Numbered from the stretch's first letter, positions 28,278 through 37,820 are shown. The stretch: 64,000 nt of DNA from Exiguobacterium alkaliphilum 12/1 (GCF_000714435.1 NZ_JJMW01000041.1:186001-250000); one strand, 5' to 3'. Notes: a model not told the origin generated them from the letters alone. A program made the numbers and translations.

Positions 28278-28310
28278 AACAAGCCCAGACGCTTATTTGT
28301 CTGGGCTTGT
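28275..28310 (-). terminator. Terminator between rluF and the convergent unknown gene
   Basis: ACAAGCCCAGAC and GTCTGGGCTTGT, 12-bp perfect arms. On the minus strand it is followed by TTTAAT; the plus strand lacks a T-run, so it serves mainly the leftward gene. Confidence 0.85.
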
Positions 28311-28798
28311 CATCGTTCATGGAGCGAGGCGACATGGTCGATCTCACGAAGAATGAACCGTTTGAGTTGGGCGCTGAGGTCATCGAGTTGTCCCATCGTC
28401 GTCTTGAATCTGAAGGCCGCACGGAAGTGGTCGAACGGGTCGTGTTGCCACTCATCATGGATATGGACGTCGACTTGGATCGTCCCGGTCCGATCAATCA
28501 GCGTGAAAGTGAGGCTGATTTTTTGCTCATCCGCATCCGAATCGAACAACTCCCAAATCACAGGTTTCTTCCCCCAAGTGTTATTGAATCCAGCAATCGA
28601 GTCAATCAGTTCTTGCAGCGTCTCGTCCTGCATATACACCTCTTGACTGCTAGAACAGACGGAGGCATGGAGCTGGAGTCTGACTTGGTAAAACAGCTCG
28701 GTCTCATCCATCCAAATGCGTTCCATCTCAAATTGAGTTTTCAGCTTTTGCACCCACTTTCTCGTTTTGGTCTGGCTGTTCAATCCCAATTGATGCAT
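28310..28798 (-). CDS. Unknown soluble protein
   Basis: A 162-residue protein I do not recognise. It is soluble and acidic-basic mixed, with a predicted alpha/beta pattern and no signal peptide or membrane helix. The start is the ATG at 28798, seven bases after AAGGTGG; a TTG just upstream is less likely. It has its own terminator and faces away from the small membrane gene at 28921. Nothing in the context suggests a role. Confidence 0.65.
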   Translation of the reverse strand: MHQLGLNSQTKTRKWVQKLKTQFEMERIWMDETELFYQVRLQLHASVCSSSQEVYMQDETLQELIDSIAGFNNTWGKKPVIWELFDSDADEQKISLTFTLIDRTGTIQVDVHIHDEWQHDPFDHFRAAFRFKTTMGQLDDLSAQLKRFILREIDHVASLHER

Positions 28799-28863
28799 CA
28801 ACCCACCACCTTTTTTTTCTGACTATACGATGACAATTCAGTGGATCGACTCATTGTTTCGGG

Positions 28864-28882
28864 CAAAAACGGGAATAGTTAA
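28864..28882 (+). promoter_or_regulatory. Upstream box shared by the two paralogous small membrane genes (copy 2)
   Basis: CAAAAACGGGAATAGTTAA begins 57 bases before the start codon and matches the box at 22905-22923 at 15 of 19 positions, including CAAAAACGGG in full. Confidence 0.45.
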
Positions 28883-28920
28883 GATACAGATGATCTTGTA
28901 CGGAAAAGAGGTGACTCGTC

Positions 28921-29247
28921 ATGAATGGCGCCTTGTTCCCCCGCACCTCGGTCGGAAAGTGGTCCATCCTTCTCATCGGCTTATTTCTCGCCATGTATGT
29001 ACCGTTTCTCCTGCTCGATAACTTCGATACGACATTCCAATCGACGCTTTGGAGTGAAACGACGGCACACATGCTTCGACTCAGCTACATGACCACGTTC
29101 TCGGCGCTAGGACTTGGGGCGTTCGTGACCGGTTGGTGGGCCATCCTGAAACAAAAGGAGTACGCCGTGCTCGTCTTCTTCGCCGCCGTACTCGGTTCGG
29201 GACTGTTCGTCCTGCTCGTCATGGAACTCGTCGGGATTTTAGAGTAG
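28921..29247 (+). CDS. Small three-helix membrane protein, unknown (paralogue 2)
   Basis: A 108-residue protein with three predicted membrane helices (about 15-33, 56-76, 84-105). It is a paralogue of the protein at 22956: PRTSVGKWSI against PQTRPGKWSI at the N-terminus and matching MT-F, GAF, L-Q-E and VFF-VLG positions after it. The ATG follows AGAGGTGAC. Like its paralogue it is a single gene with its own terminator and a similar upstream box. Function unknown. Confidence 0.75.
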   Translation: MNGALFPRTSVGKWSILLIGLFLAMYVPFLLLDNFDTTFQSTLWSETTAHMLRLSYMTTFSALGLGAFVTGWWAILKQKEYAVLVFFAAVLGSGLFVLLVMELVGILE

Positions 29248-29252
29248 ACAAA

Positions 29253-29275
29253 GAGGAGCCTAGCGCTCCTTTTTG
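29253..29275 (+). terminator. Terminator of small membrane paralogue 2
   Basis: AGGAGC and GCTCCT arms with a five-base loop, then TTTTTG. Confidence 0.75.
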
Positions 29276-29905
29276 TTAGCCGTTCAAATACCCGTCCCAA
29301 TCGTAGTCTTCGACTTCTTGAAACAACCCTTCCTCGTCTCGTTCATATGCACAAAGCGGGGGGTGTTGGAGAATTGATAGGATGGAGTCATCCATATTCA
29401 ACACGACTCCAATCGACACGATGAGAAAATTCTCGGTATCACTTAAATATGCGTCGTCCTCATACCCGCTCAAGAAAGACCATTCTGGATCCCCTTCCTC
29501 GTCAGGCTCGTCCCGCAACATGAAATGAAACTCTTCTCGTTCTAACACGTCCGCACTGATAATCACGAACGTATCCGTATAATAATCCCATTTATCCCCG
29601 TCTGGCTCCTCATACTCGGTCTGACAAATGTGTTCCATCCCGAATGAAAGTTCTGTGCCGACTTCGATCGGTAAATAATATGGCTCATTGTCGAGCACAC
29701 CCTCAAATTGATTACCTTGAACGGCTGTGATTTTCACCCACATGCGTTCACCACTATAGCCATCAGACGAAGCCTCCTCGTTCGTAAAAATCAATTTTAC
29801 GAAATCACCGACTTTCAATTGACGGAGTACTTCTTCACTCGGGATATAAAACGTATACGGTGCAGCCTCATGCATCTCGCGCACGTCGTCTAAATACCAC
29901 TTCAT
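29276..29905 (-). CDS. DUF2314/DUF2185-like protein, possible orphan immunity protein
   Basis: A 209-residue cytoplasmic, very acidic protein. The N-terminal half (about 5-105: VGDFVKLIF, ERMWVKITAV) looks like DUF2314; the C-terminal half (about 130-205: WSFLSGYEDDAYLSD, then ILSILQHPP) looks like DUF2185. Proteins with these domains occur among immunity proteins of polymorphic toxins, but no toxin, secretion gene or repeat array is nearby, so this role is only inferred. The start is the ATG at 29905 after AAGGAGGGG; codons further upstream extend into the intergenic region without support. Confidence 0.7.
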   Translation of the reverse strand: MKWYLDDVREMHEAAPYTFYIPSEEVLRQLKVGDFVKLIFTNEEASSDGYSGERMWVKITAVQGNQFEGVLDNEPYYLPIEVGTELSFGMEHICQTEYEEPDGDKWDYYTDTFVIISADVLEREEFHFMLRDEPDEEGDPEWSFLSGYEDDAYLSDTENFLIVSIGVVLNMDDSILSILQHPPLCAYERDEEGLFQEVEDYDWDGYLNG

Positions 29906-29970
29906 CCAACCCCTCCTTGATCGTGAAACGTATCCTCTAGTCAGTATAAGAGTTCTCACACATGAAAGGC

Positions 29971-30004
29971 AAAAAAGGATTTAGTCCTTGTAAGAACTAA
30001 ATCC
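29971..30004 (-). terminator. Terminator of the SDR gene
   Basis: GGATTTAGT and ACTAAATCC, 9-bp arms with a ten-base loop; six T follow on the minus strand. Confidence 0.88.
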
Positions 30005-30013
30005 CCAATCCTA

Positions 30014-30763
30014 TTATTTCGCCGTGACGCCCCCGTCGACCGGAAGTTCGATGCCGGTGATATGGCTCGCCTCGTCTGACGCGAGGAAGAGAACGGCTGC
30101 CGCCACTTCATCGGCCTGACCGAGATGCGGCAAAACGATTTGATTCAAGAAATGTTGTTTATAATCCGGATGCTCCATGTGCGGTGCGCTCATCGGCGTC
30201 ACGATATAGCCCGGATGGACCGAGTTGACGCGAATGTTATGTTTTCCGTAATCGACGGCCGCCGCTTTCGTGAGCGACCGAACCGCGCCTTTCGAGGCTG
30301 TATAGGCACCGGCACCGGCCATGCCTGTGAGCGCCGAAATCGATGAGATATTGACAATCGAACCGCCACCGTTCGCTTCCATGAGCGGGATGGCATATTG
30401 CGTCCCGAGCATGACACCATCGATGTTGATCCGGTACGTCCGGGCCCAGTCCTCTTCCGTCTGTTCCAAGAACGGTTTCGCGAGGGCGATGCCGGCGTTG
30501 TTGACGAGGATATCGAGCTTTCCGCATGTCGCCTGTACTTCGTCATAGACGTTCTCCCAATCCGTACGTGACGTCACGTCGTGCCGGAGCGCCAACGCCT
30601 CCCCGCCAGCCACCCGAATCGCCTCGACGACAGCTTGCACTGTTTCTAGATTAAGATCGGTCGCGACGACCGTCGCCCCTTCTTTCGCGAACAGTCTGGC
30701 CGTCGCTTCACCCATACCGCTGCCTGCCCCTGTGATGACCGCTACTTTCCCTTTTAAACGCAT
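30014..30763 (-). CDS. Short-chain dehydrogenase/reductase (classical SDR)
   Basis: A 249-residue NAD(P)-dependent oxidoreductase. The cofactor motif TGAGSGMG lies at about 11-18, NNAGIA near 90, catalytic Ser in NISSISALTG, and Tyr-x-x-x-Lys in YTASKGA. The C-terminal ITGIELPVDGG is standard. An acidic residue after beta-2 (ATDLN) suggests NAD preference. The substrate is unknown. The start is the ATG at 30763 behind a weak GGGGAT site. It diverges from a TetR-family gene, with a large palindrome between them, so it is probably that regulator's target. Confidence 0.9.
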   Translation of the reverse strand: MRLKGKVAVITGAGSGMGEATARLFAKEGATVVATDLNLETVQAVVEAIRVAGGEALALRHDVTSRTDWENVYDEVQATCGKLDILVNNAGIALAKPFLEQTEEDWARTYRINIDGVMLGTQYAIPLMEANGGGSIVNISSISALTGMAGAGAYTASKGAVRSLTKAAAVDYGKHNIRVNSVHPGYIVTPMSAPHMEHPDYKQHFLNQIVLPHLGQADEVAAAVLFLASDEASHITGIELPVDGGVTAK

Positions 30764-30784
30764 AATACGAATCCCCAATCTACA

Positions 30785-30807
30785 TAATGATAGTTTAACT
30801 ATCATTA
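30785..30807. promoter_or_regulatory. 23-bp palindromic operator between SDR and TetR genes
   Basis: Two perfect 11-bp arms, TAATGATAGTT and AACTATCATTA, flank a single central base. The right edge overlaps TATAAT on the minus strand (30808-30803), the likely SDR -10. Size and symmetry are typical of TetR-family operators. Confidence 0.8.
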
Positions 30808-30854
30808 TAGTAGTCGATGCACATTCGAATCTCAACGAAACTGCCTCGACACGT

Positions 30855-30860
30855 TATAAT
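30855..30860 (+). promoter_or_regulatory. -10 element of the TetR-family gene
   Basis: A perfect TATAAT 25 bases before the tetR-like start. No good -35 is seen at 16-18 bases. Confidence 0.45.
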
Positions 30861-30885
30861 AGCTACACAACAAAGAGGTGATTTC

Positions 30886-31512
30886 ATGAGTAAACGACAA
30901 CAAAATAAAGAAGAACGCCTGAATCGCATCATCGAACAAGCCGAGATTTTGTTTTTACAAGACGGGTTTGAACGGGTGCAGATGCAGGATATCGCTGATG
31001 CGGCTGAACTCGGTGTCGCGACACTATTCCGTTATTTCCCGAAAAAAGACCAACTGATCGTTGCGGCCGCGGTGCGCAACCTGACCCCGACACTTGATAC
31101 GTTCAAACAGCTAACGACAGCGCCCGGCGACTCCTACACGCGGCTCGAGGCGATTCTTGATTATTTGCTCGAGCAACAACTGAAGCAGACAAGCCATTCC
31201 CGCTTCCGTGAGGCGTTCGAAAGCTATGCCTCGTTCGTCACGAGTCCGCTACCGGACATCGACGACTATATCGATTTACAGTGTGAGATTATGAAGACGC
31301 TCGAACCGCTCATCGAAGACGGGAAGACGGACGGGTCGCTCCGGAGCGACATCGACGTGAAAGCGACCGTCGTCACGATCATCAATGCGTTCGGGACGTT
31401 CGGCAACAACATCATCTTGAAGTCACATATCAGCTATTTAGAGGACGACATCGAACCGGCCATCCAGCAACGGGTACTGCGCGAGATGCTCTTGTCGTAT
31501 GTGCGCCCATAA
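30886..31512 (+). CDS. TetR-family transcriptional regulator
   Basis: A 208-residue repressor. The N-terminal helix-turn-helix (about 10-57) reads IIEQAEILFLQDGFERVQMQ then IADAAELGVATLFRYFPKKD, the usual TetR signature. The C-terminal ligand domain is helical and family-specific. The ATG at 30886 follows AAAGAGGTG. It is divergent from the SDR gene with the palindrome at 30785-30807 between, so it likely represses the SDR and perhaps itself; the inducer may be the SDR substrate. Confidence 0.9.
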   Translation: MSKRQQNKEERLNRIIEQAEILFLQDGFERVQMQDIADAAELGVATLFRYFPKKDQLIVAAAVRNLTPTLDTFKQLTTAPGDSYTRLEAILDYLLEQQLKQTSHSRFREAFESYASFVTSPLPDIDDYIDLQCEIMKTLEPLIEDGKTDGSLRSDIDVKATVVTIINAFGTFGNNIILKSHISYLEDDIEPAIQQRVLREMLLSYVRP

Positions 31513-31515
31513 CGA

Positions 31516-31539
31516 AAGCCCCTTCGCGTGAAGGGGCTT
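31516..31539. terminator. Hairpin between TetR and VOC genes
   Basis: AAGCCCCTTC, GCGT loop, GAAGGGGCTT. Neither strand has a long T-run, so termination may be partial in both directions. Confidence 0.65.
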
Positions 31540-31919
31540 CATTCGTGCAGTTCGAGCGGCAGACCGTCTGGGTCGAAGAAGAACGTCATCTTCTCGCCTG
31601 TGAACGTGTCAACCCGAATCGGTTCCGTCGTGACGCCGTGCGCATTCAGTTCGGCGACGACCGCCTCGATGTCATCGACTTTGAAAGCGAGATGGCGGAG
31701 TCCGCATGCCTCCGGGAAGCTCGGACGCTTCGGGCTGTCCGGTTTGATGAACAGCTCGAGCTCGTACGCGCCGAGCCGCAGGTCGATCTTGTGGTCGCCT
31801 TTGTCCGGACGATGATGCTCGCGGATGACGTCGAACCCGAGGATATCGATATAGAACCGCTTCGCCTCGTCATAGTCCGAGGCGATAATCGCCACGTGAT
31901 GGATGGTATGTAGTTGCAT
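31539..31919 (-). CDS. VOC-family (glyoxalase I-like) protein
   Basis: A 126-residue metal-binding protein of the vicinal oxygen chelate superfamily with two beta-alpha-beta repeats. HHVAIIASDYDEAKRFYIDI opens the first; LRHLAFKVDDIE the second, and the chain closes with FFFDPDGLPLELHE. His7, Glu in YELELF, His in LRHLAF and the C-terminal Glu are placed as metal ligands. It resembles YaeR/GloA2 proteins; the reaction (methylglyoxal, thiol conjugate or other) is unproven. I choose the second of two adjacent ATGs, six bases after GGGGGAT. A candidate attenuated leader RNA lies directly upstream. Confidence 0.85.
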   Translation of the reverse strand: MQLHTIHHVAIIASDYDEAKRFYIDILGFDVIREHHRPDKGDHKIDLRLGAYELELFIKPDSPKRPSFPEACGLRHLAFKVDDIEAVVAELNAHGVTTEPIRVDTFTGEKMTFFFDPDGLPLELHE

Positions 31920-31936
31920 CATAATCCCCCATATAC

Positions 31937-31967
31937 AAAAAATGAGCACCTCTCACTAGAGGTGCTC
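31937..31967 (-). terminator. Intrinsic terminator within the VOC leader
   Basis: GAGCACCTCT and AGAGGTGCTC, 10-bp perfect arms with a four-base loop, followed on the minus strand by six T. Confidence 0.85.
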
Positions 31968-32054
31968 TCGAAAAGTCTACCGCGTCGAACCACGCTCCAC
32001 AACGTGCTCCTAAAAGGAATGTCCGCCGTCTTACATAGACCAGCTCATCGCATG
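31937..32054 (-). ncRNA. Candidate structured leader RNA with terminator upstream of the VOC gene
   Basis: A strong minus-strand promoter starts a transcript near 32054. About 85 bases of potentially folded RNA follow, with GTCTA (32040-32036) able to pair with TAGAC (31979-31975) to close a multi-hairpin domain. It then meets an intrinsic terminator (31967-31937) that ends 15-18 bases before the VOC start. GGAGCAC (32010-32004) can pair with the terminator's 3' arm GTGCTC, an alternative fold that would prevent termination. No known riboswitch class was recognised. It could instead be a free-standing small RNA. Confidence 0.5.
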
Positions 32055-32060
32055 TACTCA

Positions 32061-32089
32061 ACTATAGGCGAATCCGAGCCCCGCGTCAA
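32061..32089 (-). promoter_or_regulatory. Sigma-A promoter of the VOC leader RNA
   Basis: TTGACG (32089-32084), 17 bases, TATAGT (32066-32061) on the minus strand. Confidence 0.7.
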
Positions 32090-32107
32090 TCTTTTGTTTG
32101 ATGCGTC

Positions 32108-32135
32108 TTGACATCTTTCTAAAAATTAGGATAAT
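32108..32135 (+). promoter_or_regulatory. Sigma-A promoter of htpG
   Basis: TTGACA (32108-32113), 16 bases, GATAAT (32130-32135). The start point would fall at the left edge of the CIRCE element. Confidence 0.75.
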
Positions 32136-32143
32136 CAATAGTG

Positions 32144-32170
32144 TTAGCACTCTTATATACAGAGTGCCAA
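32144..32170 (+). promoter_or_regulatory. CIRCE element (HrcA operator) of htpG
   Basis: TTAGCACTC, nine bases, GAGTGCCAA: one mismatch from the consensus TTAGCACTC-N9-GAGTGCTAA. It covers the transcription start, as in hrcA/groE operons. Confidence 0.9.
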
Positions 32171-32197
32171 AATCGAACATACAAAAGGAGAACGATC

Positions 32198-34066
<1,869 letters not shown>

Positions 34067-34070
34067 GTGA

Positions 34071-34096
34071 AAGGCAGAGGGCGACCTCTGTCTTTT
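34071..34096 (+). terminator. Terminator of htpG
   Basis: GGCAGAGG, GCGA loop, CCTCTGTC (one G-U pair), then five T. Confidence 0.85.
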
Positions 34097-34161
34097 TCGT
34101 TTATTTCGTTAAAGACGTGATACACTTTATACAAATGGAACTCTTAGGAACGAGGTGCCGC

Positions 34162-34959
34162 ATGCTGTTCGAAAAGAATAAGTTGTATAAACGCTCGGAA
34201 CTTCACGATCGTTATGGTGGAAGTCGACAACGAGGGATTAGTACCCCTAACAAACATAAACTCATCTTTATATTTGATAGTGGAATGGACGAAGAGTTTG
34301 GATATAACAACGGTTGGAACGAAGACGATGGACTTTATTATTACAGTGGTGAAGGGCAGGAAGGCGATCAACAATTTTCACATGGAAACAAAGCGCTCCT
34401 TAATCATGTAGAAAATGGCGAAGATGTTTATTTGTTCGAATCGCTTAGACGAGGTACTTATCGTTTTGTCGACCAACTCATTTTAATTGGCTTTGATATT
34501 CAATTTGGAATTGATAAATATCATAACCAACGAGAAGTAATCGTGTTTGCGTTTGAACCGTTACACGTGATTCAAGAAGATGCTCACCAATTTTCCTCGA
34601 CGATGCGCTATAACACAGTTGAAGAATTAGAAGAAATTGCATCGCGCGATCCAAAACGAGCAACTGGTTTAAGCATGTCTGCGCGAAAATTACAAGTTCG
34701 CGAACAAATAGCGGCGCTTCATTATTATGTGCTAGCTCGTGCCAATAACTGTTGCGAAGCTTGTGGGCAACCAGCTCCGTTTGAAACGGAAAACGGACCT
34801 TATCTCGAGCTCCACTCTCTATTTAAAGAATCCGACGATGGGCTCTCGCAACCTGATCAAGTTGTCGCGGTTTGTCCGAACTGTCATGCTCGTCTCCATA
34901 AAAGTGTAGATCGAGTGGCGTTTAATCAACAACTAATAGATACGATGCAACAACCTTGA
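34162..34959 (+). CDS. HNH endonuclease with ScoMcrA-type SRA-like domain (type IV restriction-like)
   Basis: A 265-residue protein, clearly more AT-rich than its neighbours. The N-terminal part (about 1-165) has KRSELHDRYGGSRQRGIST, then GEGQEGDQQF and NGEDVYLFE, the pattern of SRA-like domains in McrA-type proteins that bind modified DNA. The C-terminal HNH motif has CEAC (about 205-208), a Leu-Glu-Leu-His, then CPNCHARLH, giving four Cys for zinc. Such nucleases restrict methylated or phosphorothioated DNA. The catalytic HH pair is reduced to LELHS, so activity is not assured. ATG 34162 follows GAGGTG. Base composition suggests horizontal transfer. Confidence 0.75.
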   Translation: MLFEKNKLYKRSELHDRYGGSRQRGISTPNKHKLIFIFDSGMDEEFGYNNGWNEDDGLYYYSGEGQEGDQQFSHGNKALLNHVENGEDVYLFESLRRGTYRFVDQLILIGFDIQFGIDKYHNQREVIVFAFEPLHVIQEDAHQFSSTMRYNTVEELEEIASRDPKRATGLSMSARKLQVREQIAALHYYVLARANNCCEACGQPAPFETENGPYLELHSLFKESDDGLSQPDQVVAVCPNCHARLHKSVDRVAFNQQLIDTMQQP

Positions 34960-34985
34960 TCGATTTTCGATCAAGGTTGTTTTTA
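34949..34985 (+). terminator. Terminator of the HNH gene
   Basis: Perfect 15-bp arms (34949-34963 and 34967-34981) with a TTT loop, then TTTT. The stop codon is in the stem. Confidence 0.92.
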
Positions 34986-35292
34986 GTTTTAATTGATAAT
35001 GTCATGATTTTTTACGAGAATCTTTTGATGATTTCTCGATAACGTGAGTGAATTTTAATCCCATTTTGTTTTTCTCACATAGAGGATTGAAAACAAAAGC
35101 ACATTTATTTTGTAATCGTTTTCTTTCCTTAAATCAAGCGTTTCGTACATAAAACATTGATGTATCAACATTTTCCCAGACATGCAAACGCCTTGACATT
35201 TTTGGTCGGTTATATGAAGTTAGTATTACATTATAATTATTCTAGTAGAGACAAAAGTCCACTAGAGTAAAAAACCAAGGAGGACATATCCC
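34986..35292 (+). other. AT-rich region upstream of ahpC
   Basis: About 300 bases with no gene. TTGACA occurs at 35193-35198 but lies too far from the TATAAT at 35232-35237. The PerR box overlaps that TATAAT. The left two thirds show nothing I can assign. Confidence 0.55.
35231..35245 (+). promoter_or_regulatory. PerR box of the ahpCF operon
   Basis: TTATAATTATTCTAG matches TTATAATNATTATAA at 12 of the 14 defined positions and contains the probable -10. Peroxide-inactivated PerR would release ahpCF. Confidence 0.7.
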
Positions 35293-35856
35293 ATGTCATT
35301 AATCGGCAAAGAAATCTTACCGTTCAAAGCACAAGCATTCCAAACAGGTGAATTCCTCGAAGTATCGGACAACGACTTCAAAGGTCAATGGAGCGTCGTT
35401 TGCTTCTACCCAGCTGACTTCACATTCGTCTGCCCGACTGAACTCGAAGACCTTCAAAACGAATACGCAACACTTAAAAACCTCGGCGTCGAAGTGTACT
35501 CAGTATCGACTGACACACACTTCACGCACAAAGCATGGCACGAAACGTCTGAGAAAATCGGCAAAATCGAGTACATCATGATTGGTGACCCATCACACAC
35601 GATCTCACGTAACTTCGACGTCTTGAACGAAGAAGATGGCCTTGCTGACCGCGGTACGTTCATCATCGACCCAGACGGCGTCATCCAAACAGTCGAAATC
35701 AACGCAGGCGGCATCGGCCGTGACGCGAGCACGCTCGTCAACAAAGTCAAAGCGGCACAATACGTGCGCAACAACCCAGGCGAAGTCTGCCCGGCGAAAT
35801 GGGAAGAAGGTTCTGCAACACTTCGCCCGAGCCTCGACCTCGTCGGCAAGTTGTAA
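35293..35856 (+). CDS. ahpC: Alkyl hydroperoxide reductase subunit C (peroxiredoxin)
   Basis: A 187-residue typical 2-Cys peroxiredoxin that reduces hydrogen peroxide and organic peroxides. The peroxidatic Cys is in [12 protein letters not shown] near residue 47, the resolving Cys in GEVCPAKW near 166. ATG follows AAGGAGG. The reductase AhpF is 12 bases downstream in the same operon, and a PerR box lies upstream, giving a standard peroxide-response unit together with the catalase at 11598. Confidence 0.97.
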   Translation: MSLIGKEILPFKAQAFQTGEFLEVSDNDFKGQWSVVCFYPADFTFVCPTELEDLQNEYATLKNLGVEVYSVSTDTHFTHKAWHETSEKIGKIEYIMIGDPSHTISRNFDVLNEEDGLADRGTFIIDPDGVIQTVEINAGGIGRDASTLVNKVKAAQYVRNNPGEVCPAKWEEGSATLRPSLDLVGKL

Positions 35857-35868
35857 GGAGCCGATTTC

Positions 35869-37392
35869 ATGTTAGAAGCAGATATTAAACAACAGTTGGA
35901 CCAATATCTCCAGCTCATGGAGGGCGACGTCGTCCTCCGTGTCAGCGCTGGAGACGACGCGGTCTCTAAAGAGATGCTCGATCTCGTGAACGAACTCGCG
36001 AGCATGTCGTCACGCATCTCGGTCGAGAACGTCACGCTCGAACGCACACCGAGCTTCAGCGTGAGCCGTCCGTCTGAAGAGACAGGGATCGTCTTCGCAG
36101 GCATCCCGCTCGGTCACGAGTTCACGTCACTCGTCCTCGCGTTGCTCCAAGTGAGCGGTCGGGCGCCGAAAGTCGACGCGGACGCGATCAAACAGATTCA
36201 AAACATCCAAGGCACGTACCACTTCGAGTCATACATCAGCCTCAGCTGCCACAACTGCCCGGACGTCGTCCAGGCACTGAACGTCATGAGCGTCCTCAAC
36301 CCGAACATCTCACACACGATGATCGACGGTGGCGCGTTCAAGGCAGAAGTTGAAGCGAAAGAGATTATGGCTGTCCCGACCGTCTTCTTGAACGGTGAGG
36401 CGTTCGGCAACGGGCGCATGTCACTTGAAGAGATTTTGGCGAAACTTGGTACTGGCCCAGACGCTTCGGCGTTTGACAACAAAGAACCGTATGACGTCCT
36501 CGTCATCGGTGGCGGCCCGGCCGGTTCGAGCGCAGCGGTTTACGCGGCTCGTAAAGGCATCCGGACCGGCATCGTCGCAGAACGCTTCGGTGGTCAAGTG
36601 ATGGACACGATGGGGATTGAGAACTTCATCGGCACATCTTACACAGAAGGCCCGAAACTCGTCGCGAGCTTGGAAGAGCACGTGAAAGAGTACGGCATCG
36701 ACGTCATGAACCTCCAGCGCGCGAAGCGCATCGAGAAGAAAGACCTCGTCGAAGTCGAACTTGAGAACGGCGCCGTCTTGAAGAGTAAGAGTGTCATCCT
36801 GTCGACTGGTGCTCGCTGGCGCAACGTCAACGTCCCAGGTGAAGCCGAGTTCAAAAACAAAGGTGTCGCCTACTGTCCGCACTGTGATGGCCCGCTCTTC
36901 GAAGGCAAGCGCGTCGCGGTCATCGGTGGCGGTAACTCTGGAATTGAAGCAGCCATCGACCTCGCTGGAATCGTCAAACACGTTACGGTGCTCGAGTTCG
37001 CTACCGAACTCAAAGCCGACCAAGTGCTTCAAGACCGTCTCCACAGCCTCCCGAACGTGACCGTCGTCACGAACGCTCAGACGACAGAAATCACGGGTAC
37101 GGACAAAGTGAACGGCATCTCGTACTTGTCTCGCGAGACGAACGAGACGCATCACGTCGAACTCGAAGGCGTCTTCGTCCAAATCGGCCTCGTCCCGAAC
37201 ACGGACTGGCTCGACTCGATCGAACGCAACAACTTCGGTGAGATTGTCGTCGACCGTCACGGCGCGACGAATGTCCCAGGTGTGTTCGCAGCAGGTGACT
37301 GCACGAACAGCGCCTACAAACAGATCATCATCTCGATGGGATCTGGTGCGACTGCTGCACTCGGTGCTTTCGATTATATGATTCGCAACTAA
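35869..37392 (+). CDS. ahpF: NADH-dependent alkyl hydroperoxide reductase subunit F
   Basis: A 507-residue flavoprotein that passes electrons from NADH to AhpC. An N-terminal tandem thioredoxin-fold domain (1-200) carries the CHNC redox pair near residue 127; the FAD domain starts [12 protein letters not shown] near 213, the NADH domain has VIGGGNSG near 354, and the second redox pair is CPHC near 340. ATG follows AAGGAG with 12 bases after ahpC, so the two are co-transcribed. Confidence 0.97.
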   Translation: MLEADIKQQLDQYLQLMEGDVVLRVSAGDDAVSKEMLDLVNELASMSSRISVENVTLERTPSFSVSRPSEETGIVFAGIPLGHEFTSLVLALLQVSGRAPKVDADAIKQIQNIQGTYHFESYISLSCHNCPDVVQALNVMSVLNPNISHTMIDGGAFKAEVEAKEIMAVPTVFLNGEAFGNGRMSLEEILAKLGTGPDASAFDNKEPYDVLVIGGGPAGSSAAVYAARKGIRTGIVAERFGGQVMDTMGIENFIGTSYTEGPKLVASLEEHVKEYGIDVMNLQRAKRIEKKDLVEVELENGAVLKSKSVILSTGARWRNVNVPGEAEFKNKGVAYCPHCDGPLFEGKRVAVIGGGNSGIEAAIDLAGIVKHVTVLEFATELKADQVLQDRLHSLPNVTVVTNAQTTEITGTDKVNGISYLSRETNETHHVELEGVFVQIGLVPNTDWLDSIERNNFGEIVVDRHGATNVPGVFAAGDCTNSAYKQIIISMGSGATAALGAFDYMIRN

Positions 37393-37396
37393 GCGA

Positions 37397-37428
37397 AAAC
37401 GCGTCCTCACATTGGAGGACGCGTTTTT
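37397..37428. terminator. Bidirectional terminator between ahpF and the convergent membrane gene
   Basis: AACGCGTCCTC and GAGGACGCGTT arms with a loop of five, and five T (plus) or TTTTCGC (minus). The last codons of the leftward gene lie in the stem. Confidence 0.88.
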
Positions 37429-37820
37429 ATAATGTCTCCCGAATCGGGTAAAAACAAGACTCGGTCCCCTGAATCGATTTCAAATAAATAGACACGGTTT
37501 GGTTGAAACGGATTCCAGCCCTCATTCACCACTCCGACATCGTTTACATACTTCACGTTCTCATACTCTTGTTGCAGGCGCTGTTCCGCTTCGGCGACCG
37601 AATAGTGCGGTAACCCGAAATAGATGGCGCCCGCAATCAATACTGAGATGAAGCCACCTCGTCGAATCCGATGACGTTGATCCAACTCCTTCATTCCAAT
37701 CAACGTCACCACAATCATGCTAATTGCCATGCCAAACGCCGCCGAATTCCCGTACCAAGCCTCATTGACGAACATCATTCCCCCAATCGTCAATATGCCG
37801 AGCATCCACCACCACTTCAT
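37407..37820 (-). CDS. Small membrane protein of unknown function
   Basis: A 137-residue protein with about three hydrophobic segments in its first 70 residues (starting MKWWWMLGILTIGGMMF) and a soluble C-terminal domain of about 65 residues with YENVKYVNDVG and VYLFEIDSGDRVLF. I know no family. The start is the ATG at 37820, six bases after GAGGTG; two in-frame codons just upstream overlap that site. It converges on ahpF through a shared terminator. Confidence 0.7.
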   Translation of the reverse strand: MKWWWMLGILTIGGMMFVNEAWYGNSAAFGMAISMIVVTLIGMKELDQRHRIRRGGFISVLIAGAIYFGLPHYSVAEAEQRLQQEYENVKYVNDVGVVNEGWNPFQPNRVYLFEIDSGDRVLFLPDSGDIIKTRPPM

